Shown one piece after another: positions 53,001-62,349 of a stretch of DNA of 64,000 nt (its first letter is position 1; every line of letters begins with the position of its first letter). The notes beneath the pieces were generated by a model. The model was given only the letters and a program-made list of their open reading frames with translations. It did no database searches and was not told the origin of the DNA. The position numbers and the translations under genes are program-made. The stretch spans positions 1 through 64,000 of the forward strand of contig NZ_BJXX01000045.1 of the NCBI RefSeq assembly GCF_007991215.1, written 5' to 3'. The DNA comes from Aneurinibacillus danicus. Lineage in GTDB: Bacteria; Bacillota; Bacilli; Aneurinibacillales; Aneurinibacillaceae.

Positions 53001-54665
53001 GTGAAGAAAAGTTTCTCAATCATGTTGAGCCTTGTTCTGCTGCTTATGTTAGCGCTTACAGGGTGTGGTGGCGGTAATGGAGAAAAAAAAGCGGCCGGCG
53101 GCAATACAGAAGGCAAAGTAATGCGGGTAAATAACTCATCCGAACCCGGCTCACTTCATCCGGCGAAATTGCAGGGGACACACGAATCATGGCCGCTTCG
53201 CCATCTATTTGTAGGTCTGACAATGAAAGAGCCGAAAGGGGATAACGGCGAATTCGAAGTTGTTGGTGCTATGGCGGAAAAATGGGATAGCAGCGAAGAC
53301 AAAAAGACATATACGTTCCATCTTCGTAACGGACTGAAATGGTCTAACGGCGATCCGTTAACCGCAGAGGACTTTGAATTTGCATGGAAGTATGCATTGA
53401 ACCCGAATACAGCTTCCGATTATGCTTATCAGCTTTATTACATTCAAGGTGCTGAAGAATACAATTCTTCCAAAGAAAAAGACCCGGCAAAATTAAAAGC
53501 CCTTGAAGATAAAGTAGCCGTAAAAGCAAAGGACGAGAAAACGCTGGAAGTCAGATTGGTAAATCCGACTCCGTACTTCCTTGAACTTGTGTCCTTCTAT
53601 ACGTATTATCCGGTAAATAAAAAAGTGCAAGAACAAAACAAAGATTGGGCTAACGATGCAAAAACATTCGTGTCTAACGGTCCGTTCAAGCTGACGGAAT
53701 GGAAACATAAAGAAGGCCTGAAAATGGTCAAAAATGAGAACTATTTTCAAAAAGACCGCATCAAACTTGCCGGTATTGATTGGGCAATGGTAGAAGACGA
53801 AAACACGGCATGGCAAATGTACCGCTCGGGTCAGCTTGATCTGTCTTATCCGCTGCCGGGCGACGTAGTAGGTCAGTTGAAAGGCCAAAATGCTCCGGAT
53901 TTCAAGATTGTTCCGGAATACGCAACATACTTCTATCGCTTTAATACTCAGAAGAAACCGTTTACTAATGTAAAAGTACGTAAAGCATTGGCAATGGCTA
54001 TCGAGCGTAAGACCATTACGGAAAACATTACGCAGGGCGGACAAAAGCCGGCGTTTGCGCTTGTGGCCGAAGGTTCTGAGGATACAAACGGTAAAGATTT
54101 CCGTAAAGTTGGCGGCGATTACTTTAAAGAAGATATAGCGGAAGCGAAGAAACTGTTAGCTGAAGGCCTGAAAGAAGAAGGCATGGACAAAATGCCGAAA
54201 TTCAACATCATGTATAACAACCTTGATCTTCATAAGCGCATCGCCGAAGCCATTCAAGAGATGTGGCGCAACAACCTCGGCATTGAAGTGGGACTTGAGA
54301 ACGTAGAATTCCAGGTGAAAATCGATCGTGAACACAAACTTGATTATGACGTATTACGCGCAGGCTGGATTGCGGACTTTATTGATCCGATGACGTTTAT
54401 GGACATGTTTACGAGTGTAAGCACGCAGAACGACACCGGCTGGAAGAGTAAATCGTACGATGCGGAAATAAACAAAGCGAAGCAATCAAGCGATGCGAAA
54501 GTTCGCATGGAAGCGATGCATAAAGCGGAAGACATCATCATGAAAGACATGCCGATTATGCCGATTTATTTCTATACGAAAGCCTACACGCTGAAAGAAA
54601 ATATTACTGGCGTATTCACTCCGCCGGATGAATATCCGGAATTGAAGTACGCGGAAATCAAGTAA
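53001..54665 (+). CDS. oppA: Oligopeptide ABC transporter, substrate-binding lipoprotein
   Basis: This 554-residue SBP_bac_5 protein has a lipoprotein signal with lipobox LALTGCGG, placing the acylated Cys near residue 22. It continues with the OppA/DppE pattern (GSLHPAKLQGTHESWPLRHLF, LRNGLKWSNGDPLTAEDF). It captures peptides outside the cell for the permease encoded next. The start is GTG with AAGGAGGT eight bases upstream. A hairpin after it probably lowers downstream expression relative to the binding protein. Confidence 0.93.
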   Translation: MKKSFSIMLSLVLLLMLALTGCGGGNGEKKAAGGNTEGKVMRVNNSSEPGSLHPAKLQGTHESWPLRHLFVGLTMKEPKGDNGEFEVVGAMAEKWDSSEDKKTYTFHLRNGLKWSNGDPLTAEDFEFAWKYALNPNTASDYAYQLYYIQGAEEYNSSKEKDPAKLKALEDKVAVKAKDEKTLEVRLVNPTPYFLELVSFYTYYPVNKKVQEQNKDWANDAKTFVSNGPFKLTEWKHKEGLKMVKNENYFQKDRIKLAGIDWAMVEDENTAWQMYRSGQLDLSYPLPGDVVGQLKGQNAPDFKIVPEYATYFYRFNTQKKPFTNVKVRKALAMAIERKTITENITQGGQKPAFALVAEGSEDTNGKDFRKVGGDYFKEDIAEAKKLLAEGLKEEGMDKMPKFNIMYNNLDLHKRIAEAIQEMWRNNLGIEVGLENVEFQVKIDREHKLDYDVLRAGWIADFIDPMTFMDMFTSVSTQNDTGWKSKSYDAEINKAKQSSDAKVRMEAMHKAEDIIMKDMPIMPIYFYTKAYTLKENITGVFTPPDEYPELKYAEIK

Positions 54666-54679
54666 TAGCGCATGAAATC

Positions 54680-54717
54680 AGGGGAATGCTTAAACTTAGG
54701 AGCGTTCCCCGTTTTTC
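54680..54717 (+). terminator. Partial terminator between oppA and oppB
   Basis: A GGGGAA / TTCCCC stem is followed by GTTTTT. Such hairpins often allow more binding protein than permease to be made. Confidence 0.65.
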
Positions 54718-54744
54718 AAGTAAAAATAGAATGGAGGGTATACG

Positions 54745-55674
54745 TTGTTACGATATACTTTACAGCGCTTGGGCTGGGCCCTCTTAACTTTGTGGGTCGT
54801 TGTGACTCTCACGTTTTTCCTGATGCATATGATTCCCGGTAATCCGTTTGCCAAGGAAGGCAAAATGCCGCCGGGGGTTTATGAGAACTTAATGAATTAT
54901 TACCATTTGAATGAACCGCTGTATGTGCAGTACGGGCTGTATGTGAAATCTTTGCTTTCCCTTGATTTCGGTCCGTCTTTGAAATCGAGCACGATTACGG
55001 TGAATGATTATATTACAGAAGGGTTTCCGGTGTCCCTGCATCTTGGATTGCAGGCACTGGTTATCGGTGTAACGCTTGGTATTATTTTCGGTGTGATTGC
55101 CGCGCTTTACCATAACCGTTTTCCTGACCATGTATCTATGATTCTAGCGATTATCGGTATTTCTGTACCAAACTTTATTCTTGCAACCGTTCTGATTCAC
55201 TATGTCTCCGTTGAATGGGGACTGCTGCCTGCGGCCACATGGGGCACGTGGAAGCATACAATTTTACCTTCGCTGGCGCTGGCCGCGATGCCGATGACGT
55301 TTATCGCACGCCTGCTGCGTTCGAGCATGCTTGAAGTGCTCGGACAGGATTATATTAAAACCGCCAAAGCCAAAGGATTGGCGCGCAATGTCGTTATTAT
55401 CAAGCATACGCTGCGCAATGCGATTCTGCCGGTAGTTACCGTTCTTGGGATTATTACTGCAAATCTTGTTACTGGAAGTTTTGTTATCGAACATATCTTT
55501 GGGATTCCGGGAATGGGTGAAATGTTTGTTAAGGGCATTTTCAACCGTGATTATCCAGTCATCCTGGGTTCCACCATTTTCTACAGCGCGATTCTGATCT
55601 TCTTAATCTTCCTGGTAGACGTCATGTATACCTGGATCGATCCGCGCATCAAAGTTACAGGGGGGAGTAAGTAA
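54745..55674 (+). CDS. oppB: Oligopeptide ABC transporter, permease 1
   Basis: This 309-residue inner-membrane permease of the OppB/DppB type has about six membrane segments. The N-terminal LQRLGWALLTLWVVVTLTF helix, the EAA-type loop DYIKTAKAKGLARNVVIIKH and HTLRNAILPVVT are visible. The start is TTG 54745, after GGAGGG. Its stop overlaps the next start (TAATG). Confidence 0.93.
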   Translation: MLRYTLQRLGWALLTLWVVVTLTFFLMHMIPGNPFAKEGKMPPGVYENLMNYYHLNEPLYVQYGLYVKSLLSLDFGPSLKSSTITVNDYITEGFPVSLHLGLQALVIGVTLGIIFGVIAALYHNRFPDHVSMILAIIGISVPNFILATVLIHYVSVEWGLLPAATWGTWKHTILPSLALAAMPMTFIARLLRSSMLEVLGQDYIKTAKAKGLARNVVIIKHTLRNAILPVVTVLGIITANLVTGSFVIEHIFGIPGMGEMFVKGIFNRDYPVILGSTIFYSAILIFLIFLVDVMYTWIDPRIKVTGGSK

Positions 55675-56603
55675 TGCAGCCTGAAACACGCTTAACCGCC
55701 GATATGTTCCGTCCTGTAACGGATAACTTTAAAGATGCGGAAAAAATTGAGCGCCCCAGCATCTCCTACCGGGCGGATGTATGGCGCCGTTTAAAACTGA
55801 ATAAATTGGCGATGGCCGGTCTTTTTATCATCATCGTGCTTGTCATTATGGCGATTATCGGGCCGATGATTAGCGGCTATACCTACTATAAGCAGGATTT
55901 CACGGCCAGGAACCTGCGGCCGAGCGCGGAGCACTGGTTCGGTACGGATTCTTCTGGCCGGGATATTTTCACCCGTATCTGGTATGGGGCACGCATCTCC
56001 CTGTTCATCGGGGTTATGGCGGCATTTATTGATTTTGTGATTGGGGTTATCTATGGTGGTATCTCCGGTCTGAAAGGTGGCCGTGTCGACAATATCATGA
56101 TGCGTATCGCTGAAGTGTTATATAGTGTGCCATACTTGCTGATGGTCATTCTTCTGATGGTCATCATCGGTCCCGGTCTGTGGACAATTATCATGGCAAT
56201 GACGCTAACTGGCTGGATTCCGATGGCGCGTCTGGTGCGCGGACAGGTTCTACAACTGAAGGAGCAGGAATACGTTCAGGCGTCGATCGCGCTGGGCGCT
56301 GATGCAAAATGGATTCTCATGAAGCACATCCTTCCAAATACGATGGGACTGATTCTTGTAAACGTAACGCTGACCGTTCCGACGGCGATTTTCGCAGAAG
56401 CGACGCTAAGCTTCTTAGGTCTCGGGATTCCGGCGCCGCGCGCAAGCTGGGGAACGATGGCCAACGATGCGCTGGTAAGCTTGCTAATCGGAAACGCGTA
56501 CCAGCTATTCATTCCGGGCTTCTTCATTTCACTCACAATGTTCGCTTTCAACGTATTGGGAGATGGCATGCGTGATGCACTCGACCCGAGAATGCGCAAA
56601 TAA
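55674..56603 (+). CDS. oppC: Oligopeptide ABC transporter, permease 2
   Basis: This 309-residue OppC/DppC-type permease has a cytoplasmic N-terminus (about residues 1-40) and about six membrane helices. It includes the EHWFGTDSSGRDIFTRIWYGAR block and the EAA loop QEYVQASIALGADAKWILMKH. It forms the channel with OppB. Its ATG overlaps the oppB stop. Confidence 0.93.
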   Translation: MQPETRLTADMFRPVTDNFKDAEKIERPSISYRADVWRRLKLNKLAMAGLFIIIVLVIMAIIGPMISGYTYYKQDFTARNLRPSAEHWFGTDSSGRDIFTRIWYGARISLFIGVMAAFIDFVIGVIYGGISGLKGGRVDNIMMRIAEVLYSVPYLLMVILLMVIIGPGLWTIIMAMTLTGWIPMARLVRGQVLQLKEQEYVQASIALGADAKWILMKHILPNTMGLILVNVTLTVPTAIFAEATLSFLGLGIPAPRASWGTMANDALVSLLIGNAYQLFIPGFFISLTMFAFNVLGDGMRDALDPRMRK

Positions 56604-56629
56604 CCTGAAAAGTAAAGGGTGAAAAACCT

Positions 56630-57634
56630 ATGGAAAATATACTCGAAGTACGTGATTTGCATATCTCGTTTCATACTTATGCAGGCGAAGTGAAAGCTGT
56701 ACGGGGCGTTAACTTTGAAGTGAAAAAAGGCGAGACGATAGGTATTGTAGGTGAGTCAGGATGCGGTAAAAGCGTAACTGCTCAATCCATTATGAAACTA
56801 TTGCCGCAGCCGCCGGCGCAATACAAGCAGGGAAGCATTATGTTCAACGGCCAGGATTTGCTTAAGAAAAAAGAAAAAGACATGCAAAAAATTCGCGGCA
56901 ATGAAATCGGAATGATTTTCCAGGATCCGATGACGTCGCTAAACCCGACAATGAAAATCGGGGTGCAAATTACAGAAAGTTTGATGAAGCATCAAGGCAT
57001 GTTTGCGGGAGAGGCACACAAGCAGGCGATTGAACTGTTGAAGATGGTAGGTATTCCACAGCCGGATAAGCGGGTGAACCAGTACCCGCATGAATTTTCC
57101 GGCGGAATGCGGCAGCGCGCCATGATCGCAATTGCGCTTGCCTGCCGTCCGAAACTCCTGATTGCCGATGAGCCGACAACGGCGCTTGATGTAACGATTC
57201 AGGCACAAATTCTGGAGTTGATGAAAGAACTGCAGGATAAGACCGGTACATCCATTATTCTTATCACGCACGATCTCGGCGTTGTGGCTGACATGTGCGA
57301 TCGTGTCGTCGTCATGTACGCAGGTGAAGTAGTAGAAACCGGTACGGTGGATCAGATTTTTTACAAGCCGCAGCATCCGTACACGAAAGGACTGCTGAAG
57401 TCTGTGCCGCGTCTTGATATGAATAAAAACGAGCCGCTTGAACCGATTATCGGCACGCCGCCGGATCTGCTTTATCCACCGATCGGCTGTCCGTTCTTTG
57501 CCCGTTGTGAATATGCAATGGAAGTGTGCCGGAACCATAAGCCGGCCCTTGAAGAAATGGGCGAAAACCATCAGGCGGCCTGCTGGCTACACCACCCGTT
57601 GGCAGGCACCCGGAGGGAGGAATTCGCACAATGA
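56630..57634 (+). CDS. oppD: Oligopeptide ABC transporter, ATPase 1
   Basis: This 334-residue ATPase has Walker A GESGCGKS, the signature [19 protein letters not shown], Walker [13 protein letters not shown] and the H-loop ITHDLG. The OppD/DppD C-terminal domain contains a Cys cluster ([14 protein letters not shown], then CWLHHP) that in relatives holds an iron-sulphur cluster. It overlaps the next gene by ATGA. Confidence 0.94.
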   Translation: MENILEVRDLHISFHTYAGEVKAVRGVNFEVKKGETIGIVGESGCGKSVTAQSIMKLLPQPPAQYKQGSIMFNGQDLLKKKEKDMQKIRGNEIGMIFQDPMTSLNPTMKIGVQITESLMKHQGMFAGEAHKQAIELLKMVGIPQPDKRVNQYPHEFSGGMRQRAMIAIALACRPKLLIADEPTTALDVTIQAQILELMKELQDKTGTSIILITHDLGVVADMCDRVVVMYAGEVVETGTVDQIFYKPQHPYTKGLLKSVPRLDMNKNEPLEPIIGTPPDLLYPPIGCPFFARCEYAMEVCRNHKPALEEMGENHQAACWLHHPLAGTRREEFAQ

Positions 57635-58659
57635 AATCGACCGTAACGGAAATTCCGGTGCAAAATGGACAAACAAAGGACGTGCTGCTTGAAGTACGCA
57701 ACCTGAAAAAATACTTTAACGCAGGCGGCGGTACGGTAAAAGCCGTCAGCGATGTAACATTTAATATTAAACAAGGCGAAACGCTTGGTGTAGTAGGAGA
57801 GTCCGGCTGCGGCAAATCCACAATGGGCCGTACCATTCTTCGGCTGTATGACGCGACCGAGGGGCAGGTACTGTTCGAAGGAAAGGATGTACACAAAGCG
57901 AGCCCGCGCGAGTTGAAAAAGCTGCGCCGCGATATGCAGATGATTTTCCAGGACCCGTATGCATCGCTCAATCCCCGGATGACGATTGGGGATATTATCG
58001 GCGAAGCGCTTGATTTGCACAAGCTGGCAAGCGGTGTGAAGCGCAAGGAGCGCATTCAGGAATTGCTCGGCCTGGTCGGATTGAAGCCGGACCATATCAA
58101 CCGTTTTCCCCATGAATTTTCCGGCGGCCAGCGTCAGCGGATCGGCATTGCCCGTGCGCTTGCGGTAGGGCCAAAGTTCATTGTCTGTGACGAGCCGATT
58201 TCAGCGCTCGACGTATCGATCCAGGCACAGGTAGTGAACCTGCTGAGCGATTTGCAGGACAAAATGGGGCTGACGTATTTGTTTATTGCCCACGACTTGT
58301 CCATGGTTAAACACATGAGTGATCGCGTGGCCGTAATGTATCTCGGCAAGATTGCCGAGTTGGCTGTGAGCGAGCACCTGTATTCGAGTCCGCTGCATCC
58401 ATACACACAGGCGCTTCTGTCTGCAATTCCGATTCCGGACCCGGAAGTGGAGCGCCGTCGTCAGCGTATCGTACTCAAAGGTGACGTGCCGAGTCCGATG
58501 AATCCGCCGAGCGGCTGTCATTTCCGGACCCGTTGTCTGTTTGCAATGGAGTCTTGCGCAAAAATTGAGCCGGTATGGCAGGAAGTCAAGCCGGATCATT
58601 TTGTCGCTTGCCATCTCTATAATGAAAAGATGATGGGGGCGGATGTTAGAAAGGTGTAA
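57631..58659 (+). CDS. oppF: Oligopeptide ABC transporter, ATPase 2
   Basis: This 342-residue ATPase has Walker A GESGCGKS, the signature [19 protein letters not shown], Walker [13 protein letters not shown] and the H-loop IAHDLS. A C-terminal Cys motif ([14 protein letters not shown], then CHLY) follows. It pairs with OppD. It is the last gene of the operon, and repeat copy F follows immediately. Confidence 0.94.
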   Translation: MKSTVTEIPVQNGQTKDVLLEVRNLKKYFNAGGGTVKAVSDVTFNIKQGETLGVVGESGCGKSTMGRTILRLYDATEGQVLFEGKDVHKASPRELKKLRRDMQMIFQDPYASLNPRMTIGDIIGEALDLHKLASGVKRKERIQELLGLVGLKPDHINRFPHEFSGGQRQRIGIARALAVGPKFIVCDEPISALDVSIQAQVVNLLSDLQDKMGLTYLFIAHDLSMVKHMSDRVAVMYLGKIAELAVSEHLYSSPLHPYTQALLSAIPIPDPEVERRRQRIVLKGDVPSPMNPPSGCHFRTRCLFAMESCAKIEPVWQEVKPDHFVACHLYNEKMMGADVRKV

Positions 58660-58663
58660 GCAT

Positions 58664-58842
58664 AGAAAACCACCATGGTATTTCAGCCGCAACCCCGATA
58701 TGAAAATCATGAGAAGAGCAGCTGACTTTTGTGATACGAAGGAAAAGAGAGAAGAGAATGAGGGGGTGATTTCAATGGGAAAAAAGGCGAACGCCTTTTT
58801 CTTCCCTGGATCTCATTTCCTCTTTCCCTCTTTTTCTCTTAT
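58664..58842. repeat. Dispersed hairpin repeat, copy F (reverse orientation)
   Basis: This copy begins with AAACCACCATGG and the GCCGCAACCCCGATATG end. It has the core hairpin at 58779-58801 (GAAAAAAGGCG / CGCCTTTTTC) and ends at the ilvE stop codon. It lies between convergent oppF and ilvE and could terminate both. Confidence 0.85.
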
Positions 58843-59909
58843 TTTACTTCTACGGTCCATCCGAACGGGTCATCGATTTCTCCGTTCTGAACCCCGGTAA
58901 TTGTATCGTAAAGTTTCATGGATAATGCTCCTGCTTTTCCTTCATTAATGGTCATTTCTGTATCCTTCCAGATTAGTCCGCCAATGGGGGAAATTACGGC
59001 TGCTGTACCTGTGCCGAAAGCTTCTTCCAGTGTTCCCGCGGCGTGGGCCTGATACACCTCTTCCATGGAAATCTTTCTTTCCGTAACCGGAATGCCCCAA
59101 TTTTTCAGAAGCTGAATGACGGAATCCCTTGTAACACCGGCCAGAATACTGCCGTTTAGCGCAGGTGTTACCACCTCGCCATTGATTTTGAAGAAAACGT
59201 TCATACTTCCCACTTCTTCTACGTACGCTTTCTCCACGCCATCCAGCCATAGTACTTGTGCACATCCCTGTCTTTGTGCTTCTTCCTGCGCTTTGAAGCT
59301 TGCTGCGTAATTCCCTGAAGTTTTCGTATGACCCGTTCCTCCGTTGACGGCACGAACATATTTGCTTTCTACATAGATTTTTACCGGGTTAATGCCTTCC
59401 GGGTAGTAAGCGCCGACCGGGCAGAGGATGACCATGAACATATATGTGCGGGAAGGGTGAACACCCAGATACGGTTCCGTGCCGATGATGAACGGTCGAA
59501 TATACAGAGACGTTCCCGGCTCTTTGGGAACCCAATCTTTTTCAATGGTAACCAGTTTTTTAATCGCTTCTACCAGAAACGCTTCGTCAACAGGCGGAAT
59601 GCTCAGCCTTTCATTGGACAGGTTGATTCGTTTCATGTTTTTTTCCGGTCTGAATAAAAGGACTCTGTCATCCTTCGTACGGTATGCTTTCATGCCCTCA
59701 AATACCGCTTGTCCATAATGAAAGACAACGGCCGCGGGATCAAGGGTAATGGGCGCGTACGGAACGATTCTTGGCTGATGCCATCCGTTTTCAGGTGTGT
59801 AATCCATCATAAACATGTGATCTGTAAAATAAGTTCCGAATGTGAGTTGGTTGGGATCTCTTTTTGGTTTTTTGTTTTTTGCCAGTGTAATTTCGATAGG
59901 ATCGTTCAT
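58839..59909 (-). CDS. ilvE: Branched-chain amino acid aminotransferase
   Basis: This 356-residue class IV PLP aminotransferase has FHYGQAVFEGMKAYRT and a phosphate-binding GSILAGVTRDSVIQL. The PLP Lys region is HTKTSGNYAASFKAQEEA, and EEVGSMNVFFKINGE is also typical. It interconverts Leu, Ile and Val with their 2-oxo acids, so it complements bcd in the degradation island or serves synthesis. GAGGGGGAAG lies about 11 bases before the ATG. I found no T-box leader. Confidence 0.94.
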   Translation of the reverse strand: MNDPIEITLAKNKKPKRDPNQLTFGTYFTDHMFMMDYTPENGWHQPRIVPYAPITLDPAAVVFHYGQAVFEGMKAYRTKDDRVLLFRPEKNMKRINLSNERLSIPPVDEAFLVEAIKKLVTIEKDWVPKEPGTSLYIRPFIIGTEPYLGVHPSRTYMFMVILCPVGAYYPEGINPVKIYVESKYVRAVNGGTGHTKTSGNYAASFKAQEEAQRQGCAQVLWLDGVEKAYVEEVGSMNVFFKINGEVVTPALNGSILAGVTRDSVIQLLKNWGIPVTERKISMEEVYQAHAAGTLEEAFGTGTAAVISPIGGLIWKDTEMTINEGKAGALSMKLYDTITGVQNGEIDDPFGWTVEVK

Positions 59910-60067
59910 AGTCTTTTGTGCTTCCCCCTCGTTCTTTCGTTTTAAACTTTATAATTAAACTTTACACAAATAGAAGAATAAAGTAAATATTTCGGCTATT
60001 TTGTGAAAGCAAAGTTTTTGCTTTATGGTGTGTCGGGTCCGGGAACCGGGTTTATTTTTAGTGTCAG

Positions 60068-60098
60068 GTATATAATTCCAGGTCTTGTGGCGACACTA
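60068..60098 (+). promoter_or_regulatory. Sigma-F-like promoter of dacF
   Basis: GTATA (60068-60072), a 16-bp spacer and GGCGACACTA match the sigma-F consensus (GYWTA, then GGNNANANTW). It lies about 97 bp upstream of the dacF ATG, as expected for this forespore gene. The rest of the 59910-60194 gap shows no other clear element. Confidence 0.6.
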
Positions 60099-60194
60099 GG
60101 TAGTATTCTATTTCACTTACTATTTCGCCTCCGTTCGTCGTATAGCGAATGAAATGGCAAAGAGCGAAAAGTGAATGATGGAGGGGACCAGTGA

Positions 60195-61400
60195 ATGAAG
60201 AAGCTGTCTACTGTATTGTTATGTCTATTTCTAATGATATCGCAGTTCGGCGGATTGGCGTTCGCCCAGGAGAAAGGGAAACCGGCTGAAGATCAGAAGC
60301 AAGGAAACCAGAAGCAAGGAGACGCAGAGCTGGCGCCGAATGCCGTATCGGCTGTACTTATCGATCGGGATACAGGTGCCATTCTCTATGAGAAAAACGG
60401 ACACAAGCCGCTGCCGCCTGCCAGCATCACCAAGGTGATGACGATGCTTCTTATCATGGAAGCGATCGATCGCGGCGAGCTGAAGCTGACAGATAAAGTA
60501 CGAACAAGCGAATATGCTGCTTCCATGGGAGGTTCGCAGATTTTTCTTGAGCCGGGTGAAGAAATGACGGCCGACGATATGCTGAAAGGCATCGCGCTTG
60601 CATCCGGTAATGACGCGTCCGTTGCTATGGCAGAGCATCTGGCCGGAACGGAGAAAGCGTTCGTTGAGAAAATGAACGCGCGGGCCAAACAGTTGGGCAT
60701 GGATGATACGACATTCATGAATTCCAATGGATTGCCGGTATCCGGTCACGTATCTTCCGCCCATGATATCGCATTAATGTCCCGCGAGCTGCTTAAGCAT
60801 GAAAAGATTACGAAATATACGGGATTATACCAGGATTATCTCCGCAAGGATTCCAGGAAGCCGTTCTGGCTGGTCAATACAAACCGGCTTGTTCGTTTTT
60901 ATCCGGGAGCGGACGGACTGAAAACCGGGTATACGTCCGAGGCGAAATACTGTCTTACCGCAACCGCCAAGCGTGGAAATATGCGCGTCATTGCTGTTGT
61001 GATGGGAGCGCCGGATTCCAAAATCCGCAATCAGGAGATCGCTTCCATGATGGATTACGCATTTAATCAGTACGATAGCCAGCCGCTCTACAAAGAGAAT
61101 CAGGTTATTAAAACGGTACCGGTCGAAAAAGGCAAGCAGGAAACCGTCGACATTGTCGTACCATACCGCTTCAGTATGCTGGTGAAAAAAGGCGAAAAAG
61201 CTGACAGTTACCAGAAGGTCATTAATCTCAAAGCCGAATTGCAGGCACCGATTACAAAAGGCGTCAAAATCGGTGAAGTGTTGATTAAAAAGGACGGTAA
61301 AACGGTCAGCACCGTCGACCTGGTCGCTGCAAACAGCGTCGATGAAGCAAGCTGGTGGGAGCTGTTCAAGCGCGCAACGCGCAAAATGTTTGGCGGATGA
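60195..61400 (+). CDS. dacF: Sporulation D-alanyl-D-alanine carboxypeptidase
   Basis: This 401-residue enzyme has a cleavable signal (about residues 1-24, ending GLAFA) and the low-molecular-weight PBP motifs SxxK in PASITKVMT, SGN in LASGNDAS and KTG in GLKTGYTSEA. A C-terminal beta domain and an amphipathic tail (SWWELFKRATRKMF) hold it to the membrane. It trims peptidoglycan side chains; DacF regulates cortex crosslinking. Its place just before spoIIA matches Bacillus. Confidence 0.93.
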   Translation: MKKLSTVLLCLFLMISQFGGLAFAQEKGKPAEDQKQGNQKQGDAELAPNAVSAVLIDRDTGAILYEKNGHKPLPPASITKVMTMLLIMEAIDRGELKLTDKVRTSEYAASMGGSQIFLEPGEEMTADDMLKGIALASGNDASVAMAEHLAGTEKAFVEKMNARAKQLGMDDTTFMNSNGLPVSGHVSSAHDIALMSRELLKHEKITKYTGLYQDYLRKDSRKPFWLVNTNRLVRFYPGADGLKTGYTSEAKYCLTATAKRGNMRVIAVVMGAPDSKIRNQEIASMMDYAFNQYDSQPLYKENQVIKTVPVEKGKQETVDIVVPYRFSMLVKKGEKADSYQKVINLKAELQAPITKGVKIGEVLIKKDGKTVSTVDLVAANSVDEASWWELFKRATRKMFGG

Positions 61401-61408
61401 GCATAGCG

Positions 61409-61457
61409 AAAAATCGGGAAAAAGGAGAACGATGCCATATTTCCCCGGTTTTTTTCT
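61409..61457 (+). terminator. Partial terminator after dacF
   Basis: AATCGGGAAA pairs with TTTCCCCGGTT around a long loop, followed by seven T. Bacillus spoIIA is also partly transcribed from dacF. Confidence 0.6.
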
Positions 61458-61471
61458 AGTTTTGTCGAGGG

Positions 61472-61501
61472 GCAGGAATCATGGTCGGCTTTGTAGAATC
61501 T
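61472..61501 (+). promoter_or_regulatory. Sigma-H-like promoter of the spoIIA operon
   Basis: GCAGGAATC (61472-61480) and GTAGAATCT (61493-61501) with a 12-bp spacer match RNAGGAWWW and RNNGAATWW with few changes. An upstream TGTCGAG (61463-61469) differs from the Spo0A box by one base. Confidence 0.65.
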
Positions 61502-61532
61502 CCTGATATCACTAAGCGAAGGAGTGGCCTGC

Positions 61533-61883
61533 GTGAGTTTGCGAATCGATATGGAAACAGTAAACGATGTGCTGATTGTCAGGCTGGAAGGAGAACTGGA
61601 TCATCATACGGCGGATATGCTGCGCACGAAAATGGACAGACAGTTGAATGAGGAGTCGGTACAGCACGTTTTATTGAGTTTGGCAAATCTTCATTTTATG
61701 GATAGCTCAGGTCTGGGTGTAATTCTGGGACGGTATAAGCAGGTTGCGGCACGCGGCGGCGAGATGGTCGTCTGCTCGATTAACTCGGTCATCTATCGCC
61801 TGTTCGAGCTGTCCGGCCTGTTCAAGATTCTAAAAATCAAGGAGTCTGAACAGGAAGCGCTCCTTGTGCTGGGGGTGGCGTAA
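61533..61883 (+). CDS. spoIIAA: Anti-sigma-F factor antagonist SpoIIAA
   Basis: This 116-residue STAS-domain protein carries the phosphorylation site [13 protein letters not shown] near residues 55-67. Unphosphorylated it displaces SpoIIAB from sigma-F in the forespore. The start is GTG 61533, eight bases after GAAGGAG; the GTG at 61524 lies in that site. Its stop overlaps the spoIIAB ATG (TAATG). Confidence 0.95.
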   Translation: MSLRIDMETVNDVLIVRLEGELDHHTADMLRTKMDRQLNEESVQHVLLSLANLHFMDSSGLGVILGRYKQVAARGGEMVVCSINSVIYRLFELSGLFKILKIKESEQEALLVLGVA

Positions 61884-62338
61884 TGCAAAAGAGGACCGAA
61901 AATAACTTCATGCGTCTGGAGTTTGCCGCCCGCAGCGAGAATGAAGGCTTCGCCCGCATTGCGGTCGCTTCGTTCCTATCCAGGCTTGACATCACGCTTG
62001 AAGAGATGGAGGAGATTAAAACCGTTGTCTCTGAAGCGGTTACGAACGCCATCATTCACGGCTATGAAGGAGATGAGACCGGCACGGTAATGATTGAGAC
62101 GACCTACACTCCGGTCCGCATCGAGATTATCGTAGAAGATTACGGTATCGGCATCGCCAATCTCGAAGAAGCCAGACAGCCTCTCTTTACAACAAAGCCG
62201 GAGCTTGAGCGTTCCGGTATGGGTTTTACGATTATGGAGAATTTCATGGACAAAATGGAAGTAGAAACCGAGATCGGCCGGGGTACACGAATCCGGCTGG
62301 TGAAAAAGCTGGCCAAGAATGAAGCGTTATGTAATTAG
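61883..62338 (+). CDS. spoIIAB: Anti-sigma-F factor SpoIIAB
   Basis: This 151-residue GHKL-type serine kinase has the N-box [13 protein letters not shown], the G1 box VEDYGIGI and the G2 region [13 protein letters not shown]. It binds sigma-F with ATP and phosphorylates SpoIIAA. It is coupled to spoIIAA by one-base overlap and to sigF by a short gap. Confidence 0.95.
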   Translation: MQKRTENNFMRLEFAARSENEGFARIAVASFLSRLDITLEEMEEIKTVVSEAVTNAIIHGYEGDETGTVMIETTYTPVRIEIIVEDYGIGIANLEEARQPLFTTKPELERSGMGFTIMENFMDKMEVETEIGRGTRIRLVKKLAKNEALCN

Positions 62339-62349
62339 GAGACATGCCG

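Noticed and set aside
58643-58900. Open frames running through the dispersed repeat (also near 21095-21349), with a shared GKKANAFFF-like peptide after an apparent ribosome site
   Set aside because: Copies at 10385 and 35729 carry in-frame stops in the same frame. Sequence identity is explained by DNA-level palindrome conservation, so I do not call a peptide gene.
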